Positions 1 through 7,761 are shown, numbered from the stretch's first letter. The stretch is 10,640 nucleotides of DNA from JANNFX01 sp031380225 (GCA_031380225.1 JANNFX010000219.1:1-10640), one strand, 5' to 3'. Numbers and translations are program-made. The notes: a model not told the origin generated them from the letters alone.

Positions 1-3000
1 GGTGGCGGCGGCGGCGGGGGAGCAACAGGCGCCTGCAGCGGAACTTCCGCGCACGACGGTTTGGGCGCGAGGCCGGCATCGTCCGGCGCTTTCGCGGCTT
101 GAGTGGTGGCTGCGCTACTCGCCTTGCCGATCGTTTGGCCAGCGACGGTGTTGAAACTGGCGCTGACCGTATTCTGGATATTGCCCGCGCCGGCAATGGT
201 ATCCGCCTGCAGGTTCATGGTCGCCGTATAAGACGCATTCGGCGCCAATGTGACTTCGCCGAGGACGCACTGCACATGGTTGATGGGATCGTTAACCCGC
301 TCGTTGCAATTCGCCGGCGGATTGGATTCAACGGAGACGAACTTGACTTTCGTTGCGCGCGTCGCCGCGTCGTTGGCGACAGAGGTGAGGTCCGTGCTCC
401 AGTTTATCGAGGCGGTCACCGGTAGGGCGCTCGAGTTCGTGACCTTGAACTGCCAAGCACATACTGCACCGGACGCGCACGACGGCGGCGCGCCAAGCTC
501 GAATTTCGTACCCGCGTTTTCGGTAACCTTCGGCTGGGGAACAGCTGGCGCCGGAGCCGGCTTGGTGTCGATCGCTGCGCAGTTGCGCACGGACTTCGCC
601 GCGGTTTGCGCGCCGATCTTCAGCGACAGCGGCAGCGTCAGGCCCTCCGCCGGCACGGGACCTGGATGCTCGCAACTGATGGGCATACCTTTTGCGCACT
701 GCCAAGGTGCCGGCGGCAAAGTGGCCAAGGCTACATCTTGCGCAAGGCCCAGCCCGGCTGGATTGTCCGGTGTGTCGACCACGACGATCTTGCCGGGCGT
801 TCCCGGCGTCTTGCTCGTCACCTTGATGTTAAAAGCGCAGGGCTGGCCGGCGGTGCAATCTGCCGCTGCGGACTTCTGGATGGTGAGCCCGTTCCCCTGG
901 TCTGCCGGTCCGCCGTCCTTCTTGCCGGCGACGACGACCTCGTCGTCCGGCTTGCCTTTGTCGCCGTCTCCCTCAATCGGCACGACGGCGCACTGTTCGG
1001 GCGCCGGTCCGGCGGCTTGGGCGCCCGCATCGCCCGCGGGGTTAGCGCCATCGCCGCCCGCACCTGCATTGCCGCCCGCGCCGCCGCCCTTTGCGGCGAC
1101 CTCCGCCCGGCACTTCGAGACCGTGTCCCGCATCGGCAGCTTGAGCTTCTGCAGTTCGTCCTGGGACGCCAAAGGCGTCTTTGTCATGCACTCCTGCTTG
1201 ATAGCATTTTCGTCGAGGACTGCCGGAATGCCAGCTTTCGCAGCGCAGTCGAGTTTGCTGATCTCGCCGAAGGTTATTGCTTTTTCTCGGGCGAAGTCGC
1301 CGCATAGGGTTGCGTTCAGGTTTGTCTTTTCGACTTTGCAGGCCGCAAGATCGCTCTCCATCTTGGACTTGGTCACTGCGGCTTTCTGCGGCAGCTGTGC
1401 GCGGCACAATTTTTTGAACGCGTCCGGGCCGGTCGTCTGCGTGATCGACGTCACGGCCCTGTCACATTTCAACGCTTTGAGTTCATCGTTGACGAGCGCC
1501 ATGTCCTTGCCGAGCTGCGTGCAGTCGGCATCCATCGCCAGGCACGCTGCGAGTTCGGTCGTCCGCGCACCGGTCTCGGATTGCAGGAGCGGACTGTTGG
1601 CAGGCTGGCCCATGCACCAAGCCGCGTGCTCTTTGAAGTTGGTCGACCATCGTGAGGTTGCCGCGCCGCACTTGAAAGTTGCGAATTCATCGGCGGCTTC
1701 CTTGGCCTTGTTCGAGTAGTCGTTGCAGCGCGTATTGGCGACGCACTTCCACCACTTCTTGTCGCCGTTCAGATTGGCTTTGAAGCCTGTACCTGACGTC
1801 GTTGACCCGACGAAACTCCCGTTCTTGTCGAGCGAGCCCTGATAGGCGCCTTTGGTACCGTCCCGCCAGGCAACATTGAGGTTGACGACGCCGCTCACTG
1901 ATATCGTTCCGGCGAAGGTGCCCGACATCGACTTGTTAAAGTCGTTCGTGGTCCACGATGCCTTTCCAGTCACCGAATTGTTCGCGCCTTTGACGATATC
2001 AGTGAAAACAACAAAGAAGCCGTTGGACTGCTCGACCCGGAATCCGCGCTCAGTTTCCCAATTCACGCACTGATCGGGAGGCGGGCCGCCGATGCCGGCG
2101 AGATGCAACAGGCGCGGATCGAACGACTGGTTTCCCGTGGTTCCGGACAGGCTGCCGCGGAAGCTGGCGAACTGGATCAGTTTGTTGCCGCCAAACGGCG
2201 CTTCTGTCTTTTTGTCCGGCGCGAGTTGTTGCGCGGGTGGAGGAACCGCTGGAGCAGCGGCAGGCGGCGGCGATTTCACAATCGCGCAGTTTTTCAGTTC
2301 CTTCTTGTCCGCGGGCGTGTTGGGCACGAACGACAACGGAAGATCAACGGACGCCCCGGCGGCCAATGGTCCGGGGTGCGTGCAGTTGACCGGTACGCCC
2401 TTGGCACAGCTCCATGGAGCAGGCGCCGCTACGTCGACCTCGACAGCTTGCGGTGCGTCGATCGTATCCTCGATGACGATCGGGCCTTTGACCTCGGCCG
2501 CGCTGTTATTCTTGACGGTGATCGTGAACGCACAGGGTCCTTTCGCGGTACATTTTGCGGGCCCCTTCTTGGAGACGACAATCGGTCCGGTCTGCACCGG
2601 CGCATTGGGATCGAGCGCGATGGTGGCGCACGTTGGCGCAGTGCCGCCGCCTGACTGCGAGGCACAGTTGCGCAGCACCTTCGCTTCCGGCGGCGTGTTG
2701 GGCGCGAACACGACGCGCATGTCGAGCGCGCCATTGGCCGGAACCGGGCCAGGATGCGTGCACTGGAACGGGGCTGCCTTCGTGCAAGTCCACGGCGCGT
2801 TCGGCTCGCCAGTCAGCGCGGCTTGCGGCGCTTCGATCGCCTCATCGATGACGATGGGACCGGGGATGTCTACCGCGCCAGGATTACTCACTTGAACGTT
2901 GAACGCGCAGCCGCCTTTCGGCGAGCACGTTGCGACGGCCGCGGATTTCGTGATCACCGGGGGGAGAGCTGTACCGCCTGGAGCCGGCTCTACGACGGGC

Positions 3001-4658
3001 GGGAAGGTCGGGTCGGTAACGACTTCGCCGCCAGTGACCGGCGGGAAAGTGGCACCTCCTCCCGCAACAGGTGGGAATCCAGGTCCGCCGCCGCCACCGC
3101 CGCCACTTGTAACCGGCGGAAAGCCTGGACCACCACCTCCAGCAACGGGCGGGAACCCGCTAGCACCGCCGCCACTACAATCCTGAAATGATGCAACGCC
3201 GCCGGCGATGCCGCGTACTGCAGGATCGTTCTGACGCGGATCAAGCGCGATGAATGCACTTTGCTTCGGCGGGACATTGGCCGGACGGACCAAGCCAATA
3301 TCAGTCAGCTGAAAACCGTGGCCGCCGAGATCGGGCCCAAGTGCATCAGCCGATATGATGACGGTGCCGCCGCACGACGCAGTGTCGATGGTGCCATCGG
3401 GCCGATAAGAATACTGCAATGCAAGTCCGCCGGAGGTGGCGCGATGATCCTTGTCTTCGCTGACGGCGTATTCTTCGGCTGCGCTGTTCCAGTGTGCCGG
3501 CGTCGCCGGATCGTCGGGTGTCTCGGCCGAAAAGCGCAAAATCTGGCTCGAACCGGTCGCCACGAACTGTGAGTAGTCTGATTTGTTTTGAATAGAACCG
3601 CGCTGCGCAACGATCATGCGGCCATCACGATCAAAAGCGATGCTCGTTATTGGAAATGGTTGATCGCCTTTGACAGCAACTTCAAGTCGCGGATCGGCCT
3701 TGAAGCTGCCGTCCGTTTCCAATCCGACCGACCAGATTTCCGGTCCTTCAGCGACGGCGTAAAAGAGCCGCCCGTTTTGAACCGCGAGACCGTCGATCCG
3801 CCGTTCATTTGATGTGAATTTCCAGCTCTCCGGCTTCGTAGTGTCGAAGCCGGGGGACGTGATGTCGAGCCGCGAGCCATCATCTTTTACAGCCGGTTTG
3901 CCAGCCGCCGGCCGCGCGGTCACTCCGTGATCGAACTGGCCTTGATCGGCGCCCGCGTTTGCAGCGCTCAACCGGTGGATGAGGCCAGTGTCGAGATCGG
4001 AAGCATAAAGCGTCCGGCTTATGGGATCGAAAGCGAGGCCGCCGATGCCGGGGCCACCGTTGCGCACGCCACCATCACTTAAGTTAGTAAATAGGCTGGC
4101 GGTGCCCGTGGCGCTATCGATTTTCCAGATGCTACCAGGGCCGGCATCGGGTACAGGTCCAAAAAGCCCGTCGGCAAATTTCGCGCCTGGGCCGCCTGTA
4201 GTAAGGCGGTCAGGCTGTCCGTCACCATCCTTGTCCGGCCCAACGATGTGCAACCCGAACGCCGACGTCGCCGCCGCATAGAGTCCAGGCGTCGCCGTGC
4301 CGTTGGCTGGTGTCGTATCGACAGCGAGGCCAAAGACATGGCCGAGCTCGCGGGCTCTATACTCGCGCTTGACAGGTGAGTTGAGCATTTGGCCGGTCAT
4401 CGGGCCATTGATGGAGCGCATGTCGAAAATGCGGAGCGTGACGCCATCTGGATCAATGACGGTCTTCGTGATTGGATCGACGCCAGGCTTCAGCGCCTCG
4501 ACCTGAAGTTTAACGCCTGAAAAACCAGAGGCGGCAATATCACCCGGCAGGATTGGAACGGCCGCCTGCTCGGCGCTGCTAGGGGGCGAACTCAATAGGA
4601 GTGTGAGCAGAAGTGACGTGAGCGCCGCAAAGCGGCCGTGCGATTTGAAATGCGGCAT
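1..4658 (-). CDS. Giant exported mosaic protein: beta-propeller, PPV linker, four Cys-containing DUF11-like domains (C-terminus outside window)
   Basis: I read this frame by hand from ATG (4658-4656) to the left edge: about 1552 codons with no stop. A GGCAGG-type ribosome site lies about 9 bases upstream. Residues 1-29 are a Sec signal peptide (Arg, then LLLTLLL, likely cleavage after SSA). Residues 40-490 look like an NHL/SMP-30-like beta-propeller (motifs such as GLAFDP and IAFDRDG) with a calcium-loop-like DKDGDGQPD at 142-150. Residues 494-570 are a Gly-rich linker with repeated FPPV. Two Ig-like/DUF11-like domains (about 570-667 and 695-793) share CAF, PW.C, CTHPGP and NCA motifs. A beta-rich segment (823-971), a Cys-rich helical segment (972-1190) and an acidic/Gly spacer follow. 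Two more domain copies (1260-1362 and 1385-1490) precede a poly-Pro stretch at the edge. It is probably secreted or surface-bound; its function is unknown. It is divergent from the AraC regulator. The architecture call is inference from motifs. Confidence 0.88.
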   Translation of the reverse strand, partial: MPHFKSHGRFAALTSLLLTLLLSSPPSSAEQAAVPILPGDIAASGFSGVKLQVEALKPGVDPITKTVIDPDGVTLRIFDMRSINGPMTGQMLNSPVKREYRARELGHVFGLAVDTTPANGTATPGLYAAATSAFGLHIVGPDKDGDGQPDRLTTGGPGAKFADGLFGPVPDAGPGSIWKIDSATGTASLFTNLSDGGVRNGGPGIGGLAFDPISRTLYASDLDTGLIHRLSAANAGADQGQFDHGVTARPAAGKPAVKDDGSRLDITSPGFDTTKPESWKFTSNERRIDGLAVQNGRLFYAVAEGPEIWSVGLETDGSFKADPRLEVAVKGDQPFPITSIAFDRDGRMIVAQRGSIQNKSDYSQFVATGSSQILRFSAETPDDPATPAHWNSAAEEYAVSEDKDHRATSGGLALQYSYRPDGTIDTASCGGTVIISADALGPDLGGHGFQLTDIGLVRPANVPPKQSAFIALDPRQNDPAVRGIAGGVASFQDCSGGGASGFPPVAGGGGPGFPPVTSGGGGGGGPGFPPVAGGGATFPPVTGGEVVTDPTFPPVVEPAPGGTALPPVITKSAAVATCSPKGGCAFNVQVSNPGAVDIPGPIVIDEAIEAPQAALTGEPNAPWTCTKAAPFQCTHPGPVPANGALDMRVVFAPNTPPEAKVLRNCASQSGGGTAPTCATIALDPNAPVQTGPIVVSKKGPAKCTAKGPCAFTITVKNNSAAEVKGPIVIEDTIDAPQAVEVDVAAPAPWSCAKGVPVNCTHPGPLAAGASVDLPLSFVPNTPADKKELKNCAIVKSPPPAAAPAVPPPAQQLAPDKKTEAPFGGNKLIQFASFRGSLSGTTGNQSFDPRLLHLAGIGGPPPDQCVNWETERGFRVEQSNGFFVVFTDIVKGANNSVTGKASWTTNDFNKSMSGTFAGTISVSGVVNLNVAWRDGTKGAYQGSLDKNGSFVGSTTSGTGFKANLNGDKKWWKCVANTRCNDYSNKAKEAADEFATFKCGAATSRWSTNFKEHAAWCMGQPANSPLLQSETGARTTELAACLAMDADCTQLGKDMALVNDELKALKCDRAVTSITQTTGPDAFKKLCRAQLPQKAAVTKSKMESDLAACKVEKTNLNATLCGDFAREKAITFGEISKLDCAAKAGIPAVLDENAIKQECMTKTPLASQDELQKLKLPMRDTVSKCRAEVAAKGGGAGGNAGAGGDGANPAGDAGAQAAGPAPEQCAVVPIEGDGDKGKPDDEVVVAGKKDGGPADQGNGLTIQKSAAADCTAGQPCAFNIKVTSKTPGTPGKIVVVDTPDNPAGLGLAQDVALATLPPAPWQCAKGMPISCEHPGPVPAEGLTLPLSLKIGAQTAAKSVRNCAAIDTKPAPAPAVPQPKVTENAGTKFELGAPPSCASGAVCAWQFKVTNSSALPVTASINWSTDLTSVANDAATRATKVKFVSVESNPPANCNERVNDPINHVQCVLGEVTLAPNASYTATMNLQADTIAGAGNIQNTVSASFNTVAGQTIGKASSAATTQAAKAPDDAGLAPKPSCAEVPLQAPVAPPPPPP

Positions 4659-4808
4659 TAAAAAAAACCTGCCCGTGACTTTGACCCGGCATTATCCATG
4701 AATCGGAGAAACTCGGGAGACTTCAGCGCGATGGAGGCAAAAGTTTTGGCTCTATCTTGCGATGTTAGGCCACATTTGAACTGGCTGCTTGGTTTGGAGC
4801 GAACCCGC

Positions 4809-4829
4809 GCGCACTAAAAATGAGTGCGC
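4809..4829. promoter_or_regulatory. Inverted repeat, candidate operator
   Basis: GCGCACT (4809-4815) and AGTGCGC (4823-4829) are perfect inverse copies around a 7-base A-rich spacer. The centre is about 87 bases upstream of the GTG start of the AraC-type regulator and about 160 bases upstream of the divergent gene. The size and symmetry fit a dimer-binding operator. A transcribed hairpin is an equally open reading. Confidence 0.35.
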
Positions 4830-4839
4830 AATTGTCCAA

Positions 4840-4887
4840 AGCATCGCTTCATGGTATTGTGCGACCACTGCGCGATGCTAAATTTTT
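4840..4887 (+). promoter_or_regulatory. Leader hairpin followed by T-run before the AraC regulator
   Basis: AGCATCGC (4840-4847) and GCGATGCT (4872-4879) can pair as an 8-base stem around 24 bases. AAATTTTT follows at once, and the AGGA ribosome site (4893-4896) lies just beyond. A stem followed by a U-run inside a leader resembles a weak attenuator, but the loop is long and the U-run is short and preceded by A. It could also be a spaced operator. Confidence 0.25.
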
Positions 4888-4905
4888 CATCAAGGAATTA
4901 ACCAC

Positions 4906-5835
4906 GTGGCGGCAAAGCGCGATCCTATTGGGCAGTGGCGCGAGGACTACGCCCGCTGCATGCTCCAACTCGATTTCGAACCGGCATCAGACGCGCCGTT
5001 TCACGTCTCAACGGAACCCATTGTCGAAGGCATACGCATCGCGCGCAGCTCATTCAGCCCCGACTTCACAATCCGCGACGAAGAACTTGTCAAAAACAGC
5101 GACGATTCTTTCGCATTATTGATCTCTCGATCGAAACAGATCAACGTCATGAAGTGGCGTCATTTCCAGCTCGGGCACGGCGATGGCTGCCTGATGCGGA
5201 CGAGCGACCCTGGCACCCTAGGTTCGACTGAGCGGTTCTCCTACGTCGCGATGATGATCCCGTTCGCAGAGATGCAAAAGCGTTTACCAAATGCCGATGG
5301 ATTGATCGCCGAACGTTTGTCGAAGAAGTGCGAGGGCCTGCAGTTGCTGAAGTCTTATATCAGGGCTTTGGAAACTGGGCGGCGCGCCATGTCTGTGCAA
5401 GCGCGGGCGACCGTCCAACGTCACCTGTTTGATCTTGCAGCGCTCGCTGTCGAGTCGCAGTCTCGTCTCGGCGAAAGCTCTTTGAGCGCCGTTGCTGCGG
5501 CGCGCCTCAGTGCTGCCCACACGATGATCGAGGCACGTTTTGAAGACCCAGATATTTCAATCGCGACTGTCGCAAGTGCGCTCGCCATTTCGCCCCGTTA
5601 CCTGCAGCGATTATTTGGCCTGTCAGAGACGTCGTTTACCGAGTGCGTGAATAATTTGCGTCTTGGGCGCGCCCATACCTTGTTGACCGGCGCCCATGGC
5701 GGCACGTGCCGGATTTCCAACATCGCATTGCAGGTCGGGTTCTCAGACGTTTCGTATTTCGATCGCACATTCAAGCGCCGCTATGGGGCATCACCGTCCG
5801 AAATTCGCGCCCAAGCCTGTGCCAAGCGCAGATAA
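4906..5835 (+). CDS. AraC/XylS-family transcriptional regulator
   Basis: The 309-residue protein has the usual AraC/XylS layout. The N-terminal part (about 10-190) resembles the AraC-binding-like sensor domain of XylS/NahR-type members, and the C-terminal part (about 216-305) carries both helix-turn-helix motifs. The first HTH lies in the stretch from SIATVASALAIS to YLQRLFG. The second is marked by ISNIALQVGFSDVSYFDRTF, ending in the family signature RRYGASPSEIR. The start is GTG at 4906 with AGGA nine bases upstream; an in-frame TAA at 4879-4881 leaves little room for an earlier start. It is divergent from the giant exported gene, which is the natural candidate target. The inducer cannot be read from the sequence. 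The DNA-binding assignment is secure; target and ligand are inference. Confidence 0.95.
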   Translation: MAAKRDPIGQWREDYARCMLQLDFEPASDAPFHVSTEPIVEGIRIARSSFSPDFTIRDEELVKNSDDSFALLISRSKQINVMKWRHFQLGHGDGCLMRTSDPGTLGSTERFSYVAMMIPFAEMQKRLPNADGLIAERLSKKCEGLQLLKSYIRALETGRRAMSVQARATVQRHLFDLAALAVESQSRLGESSLSAVAAARLSAAHTMIEARFEDPDISIATVASALAISPRYLQRLFGLSETSFTECVNNLRLGRAHTLLTGAHGGTCRISNIALQVGFSDVSYFDRTFKRRYGASPSEIRAQACAKRR

Positions 5836-6028
5836 TGTTGTGATCAAGTAATGTTGGCAGCGCTCGATGCCGGCGATTTCCAGATGTACTGATTTTTAAC
5901 CGCAGCATCCGATTAGGCACCAGGGCTTCAAAACCTCTGGGGCTTGGCCAGCAAAACAGCTATCCCGCGCGTCGGATTAACCCCTCGCCAAGCCAGAATG
6001 TGTGTGCTATCTGCGCGCTCTTCCGGCC

Positions 6029-6043
6029 GGGTGCACTGCACCC
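6029..6043. repeat. Short perfect palindrome upstream of tRNA-Asn
   Basis: GGGTGCA and TGCACCC flank a single central C. In RNA this would be a GC-rich hairpin, with further partial pairing of neighbouring CCGG and CCCG. It lies 16 bases before the tRNA. It could end transcription from the AraC side or bind a protein, but no T-run follows. The rest of 5836-6058 holds no gene I can support; an 8-base inverted repeat (GGCTTGGC 5941-5948, GCCAAGCC 5987-5994) is also present. Confidence 0.3.
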
Positions 6044-6058
6044 AGCCCGAAAAGGTAT

Positions 6059-6133
6059 TCCGCGGTAGCTCAGTGGTAGAGCATCCGACTGTTAATCGGA
6101 CGGTCGCTGGTTCGAGCCCAGCCCGCGGAGCCA
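6059..6133 (+). tRNA. tRNA-Asn (anticodon GTT)
   Basis: A full cloverleaf can be drawn. The acceptor stem is TCCGCGG (6059-6065) with CCGCGGA (6123-6129). The D-arm is GCTC/GAGC (6068-6071, 6079-6082). The anticodon stem is TCCGA/TCGGA (6084-6088, 6096-6100), and its loop CTGTTAA gives anticodon GTT, read as Asn. The T-arm is GCTGG/CCAGC (6106-6110, 6118-6122) with loop TTCGAGC. The discriminator is G at 6130 and the CCA tail is encoded (6131-6133). All stems pair perfectly. No integrase or tRNA 3'-end duplication is seen nearby. Confidence 0.98.
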
Positions 6134-6178
6134 AATCCACAACATATCAGCGAAATGCGATGTTGCGTGCGCACGTGA

Positions 6179-6385
6179 TCAAAGATTAGCGACCGTACCA
6201 GCCTTACGGCAGGTCCAGCTCTTCATCTGCCAACGCGGGTGAACGTCAACCCATTGTGCGATTTCGGGCATGGCGCCCATCATGCACTGCATCGACGTCA
6301 TGCCATCCTCGGCATTGACGAGCGAAACTTCCTTGCAGCGAGCGGGGTCGTTCAGCAGGCAGACGGAAACGACGAGTTCGATCAT
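6179..6385 (-). CDS. Small conserved-looking hypothetical protein with four cysteines (68 aa)
   Basis: The product starts MIELVVSVCL and contains PARCKEV, MQCMMGAMPEIAQW and SWTC, with Cys at 9, 17, 34 and 59 and Trp at 45, 52 and 57. This composition (paired Cys, regular hydrophobic spacing, no low complexity) looks like a real small protein. From memory it resembles a family of 60-75 residue hypothetical proteins in Hyphomicrobiales with the pattern C, then SRCK, then MQCM, then EIA.W, then W.C. I cannot check that here. No clear ribosome site precedes the ATG. The N-terminus is hydrophobic but short. It ends 45 bases from the tRNA, tail to tail. Function unknown. Confidence 0.72.
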   Translation of the reverse strand: MIELVVSVCLLNDPARCKEVSLVNAEDGMTSMQCMMGAMPEIAQWVDVHPRWQMKSWTCRKAGTVANL

Positions 6386-6756
6386 GGTTGCACCCGGAAT
6401 TGCGGCCCGGTTATCCGGGTCGAAGTTTCAGATCGGGCGCGTCCTCTCCATCGTTTTTAAGTCGTGGCCTCAGCGGGCACCTACAGCGTAAGTGATTTGC
6501 GGGCACGTCCGAAGATTGAACCACAAGCTCCATTGCTCAACTGTTAAGATGTTCTGCCTAAAAATTATGCAATTTTTGTCATTGTGAAGAGTTCGTTGCA
6601 AATTCGTGACAGTTTGCAAACAGCGGTTTGCAGACGTGCAACGCTTTCGACGTGTGGGCTGTTTGAGCCGCGATGTGGGGATGAAACCCAGCATCGCCTC
6701 GCCCCGCGGCCTCGAATCACAGAATGTGGCTCTACAAGTCGAACGTGGAGGCAGAC
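6386..6756. other. Intergenic region between the 68-aa gene and the HAD gene
   Basis: No gene is supported in these 371 bases. They lie between divergent genes and should hold both promoters. Near the left end ACCCGG (6392-6397) and CCGGGT (6415-6420) form a 6-base inverted repeat just upstream of the small gene. The stretch 6530-6605 is AT-rich, with TTGTCA at 6576-6581 as a possible but unproven -35 element. The TTTGCA cluster at 6594-6643 is listed separately. Confidence 0.5.
6594..6643. promoter_or_regulatory. Symmetric cluster of TTTGCA half-sites, candidate operator
   Basis: The outer copies CGTTGCA (6594-6600) and TGCAACG (6637-6643) are perfect inverse repeats. Inside are the palindrome GTTTGCAAAC (6612-6621) and its near copy GTTTGCAGAC (6626-6635), centres 14 bases apart. 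This arrangement of related dyads upstream of the HAD gene (start at 6757) suggests cooperative repressor or activator binding. The binding protein is unknown. Confidence 0.45.
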
Positions 6757-7761
6757 ATGGCGGGCGCGGCGCGCAAGGCAGACAAGAGCGGCAGCAAGGC
6801 CAAGAGCGGCGGAGCGGTGGTCAAGGCGCCGGCCAAAGCGCCGGTGTTGGTCAGTGTTCCTAAAGCACCATTACCCAAGACGGCCGCGGTCAAGCCGTCG
6901 CCGAATGCCAAGCCGGTTGCTGGTTTCACCAAAAAGACCATTGCTCTGGTTTATGACTTTGACGGCACGCTGTCGCCAAAGCCGATGCAGGAATATTCGT
7001 TCCTGCCGCAACTCGGTGTCGATCCGCAAGAGTTCTGGGCCGAGTGCGGGCGCATCGCCAAACAGCAGCAGGCAGATCCGCTCATCACCTACATGCACCT
7101 GATGTACAAGAAGGCGCGCGACAAGGGCCTGCGCATCGATCGTGCAGACTTGGTGAAACAAGGCGCGTCGGTTGAATTGTTCCAAGGCGTCGAGGCGTGG
7201 TTCAAGGAAATCGAAGCCTACGTTAAAATCCGCGCCGAGAGTGACGGCATTTCACTCCGCCATTATCTCGTCTCTTCGGGTTTGACGGAGATCGTCGAAG
7301 GCACGTCGATCTACAAAAACTTCCACAATGTTTTTGCGTCCGAATACTGGTTCGACGCCTACGAGACGCCGTATCCGAAGCGCGTCATCACCGACACCGG
7401 CAAGACGCAGTATCTGTTCCGTATCAACAAGGGCATTGAGGATTTGGGCGAAAGCATCAACGCGCATATGCCGGAAGCCGCGCGTCCGATCCCATTTTCC
7501 AACATGATCTATTTCGGCGACGGCGACACCGACGTGCCGTCGATGGCGTTGATGAGAAAGAGCGGCGGCCACGCGATTGCCGTCCACACGCCGGGCGCCT
7601 CAAATGAAAAATGCGTCGATCTCTTTCGCGCCGGCCGCGTCGACTTCTTCGCCCCCGCCGACTACCGGCGCGGGAGCGACCTGTTCAAGCGCACATGCCT
7701 GCTGCTGGACCGGATGCTAGCGGACATCCGGGTGCGGGAAGAGATGTGGGGGTTGGGGTAG
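6757..7761 (+). CDS. HAD-superfamily hydrolase (phosphoserine-phosphatase-like) with Lys/Ala/Pro-rich N-terminal tail
   Basis: The four HAD motifs are in order. Motif I is DFDGT (67-71, with catalytic Asp67 and Asp69), motif II is the Ser in LVSSG (about 172), motif III is the Lys in DTGKTQ (about 216) and motif IV is GDGDTD (254-259). The roughly 100 residues between motifs I and II would be a C1-type helical cap, as in phosphoserine-phosphatase-like enzymes. The reaction is expected to be Mg-dependent phosphate ester hydrolysis in the cytoplasm; the substrate is not evident. Residues 1-60 are low-complexity and rich in Lys, Ala and Pro, resembling histone-H1-like tails, and sit outside the catalytic fold. 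I chose ATG 6757 because GGAG lies six bases upstream; an in-frame ATG at 6724 would add 11 residues. The stop codon overlaps the next gene by one base. Confidence 0.9.
   Translation: MAGAARKADKSGSKAKSGGAVVKAPAKAPVLVSVPKAPLPKTAAVKPSPNAKPVAGFTKKTIALVYDFDGTLSPKPMQEYSFLPQLGVDPQEFWAECGRIAKQQQADPLITYMHLMYKKARDKGLRIDRADLVKQGASVELFQGVEAWFKEIEAYVKIRAESDGISLRHYLVSSGLTEIVEGTSIYKNFHNVFASEYWFDAYETPYPKRVITDTGKTQYLFRINKGIEDLGESINAHMPEAARPIPFSNMIYFGDGDTDVPSMALMRKSGGHAIAVHTPGASNEKCVDLFRAGRVDFFAPADYRRGSDLFKRTCLLLDRMLADIRVREEMWGLG

Larger units (their letters stand above)
4659..4905. promoter_or_regulatory. Divergent promoter region between giant exported gene and AraC regulator
   Basis: This 247-base gap separates two genes read outward, so it should hold both promoters. 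No -35/-10 pair is convincing by eye on either strand. The minus-strand side ends in a run of eight T just before the ATG, downstream of the GGCAGG ribosome site. The plus-strand side holds two inverted repeats, listed separately. AraC-family regulators commonly control the divergent neighbour, so regulator binding sites may lie here; that is inference. Confidence 0.5.

Noticed and set aside
250..1719. Long plus-strand open frame (489 codons) and similar ones at 606-1307 and 2092-2895
   Set aside because: They are antisense to the continuous minus-strand gene, lack ribosome sites, and have Ala/Ser/Pro-rich composition typical of GC-rich shadow frames. The minus frame has coherent repeated domains and a signal peptide.
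5905..5940. selC-like anticodon-arm sequence (GGGCTTCAAAACC) that could be a tRNA-Sec remnant or attachment site
   Set aside because: No T-arm, acceptor end or D-arm is found around it, and no integrase is present; a chance match is likelier.
5928..6140. Minus-strand frame of 70 codons containing RAGLEPATVRLTVGCSTTELPRN-type sequence
   Set aside because: It is the antisense translation of tRNA-Asn, a well-known spurious annotation.
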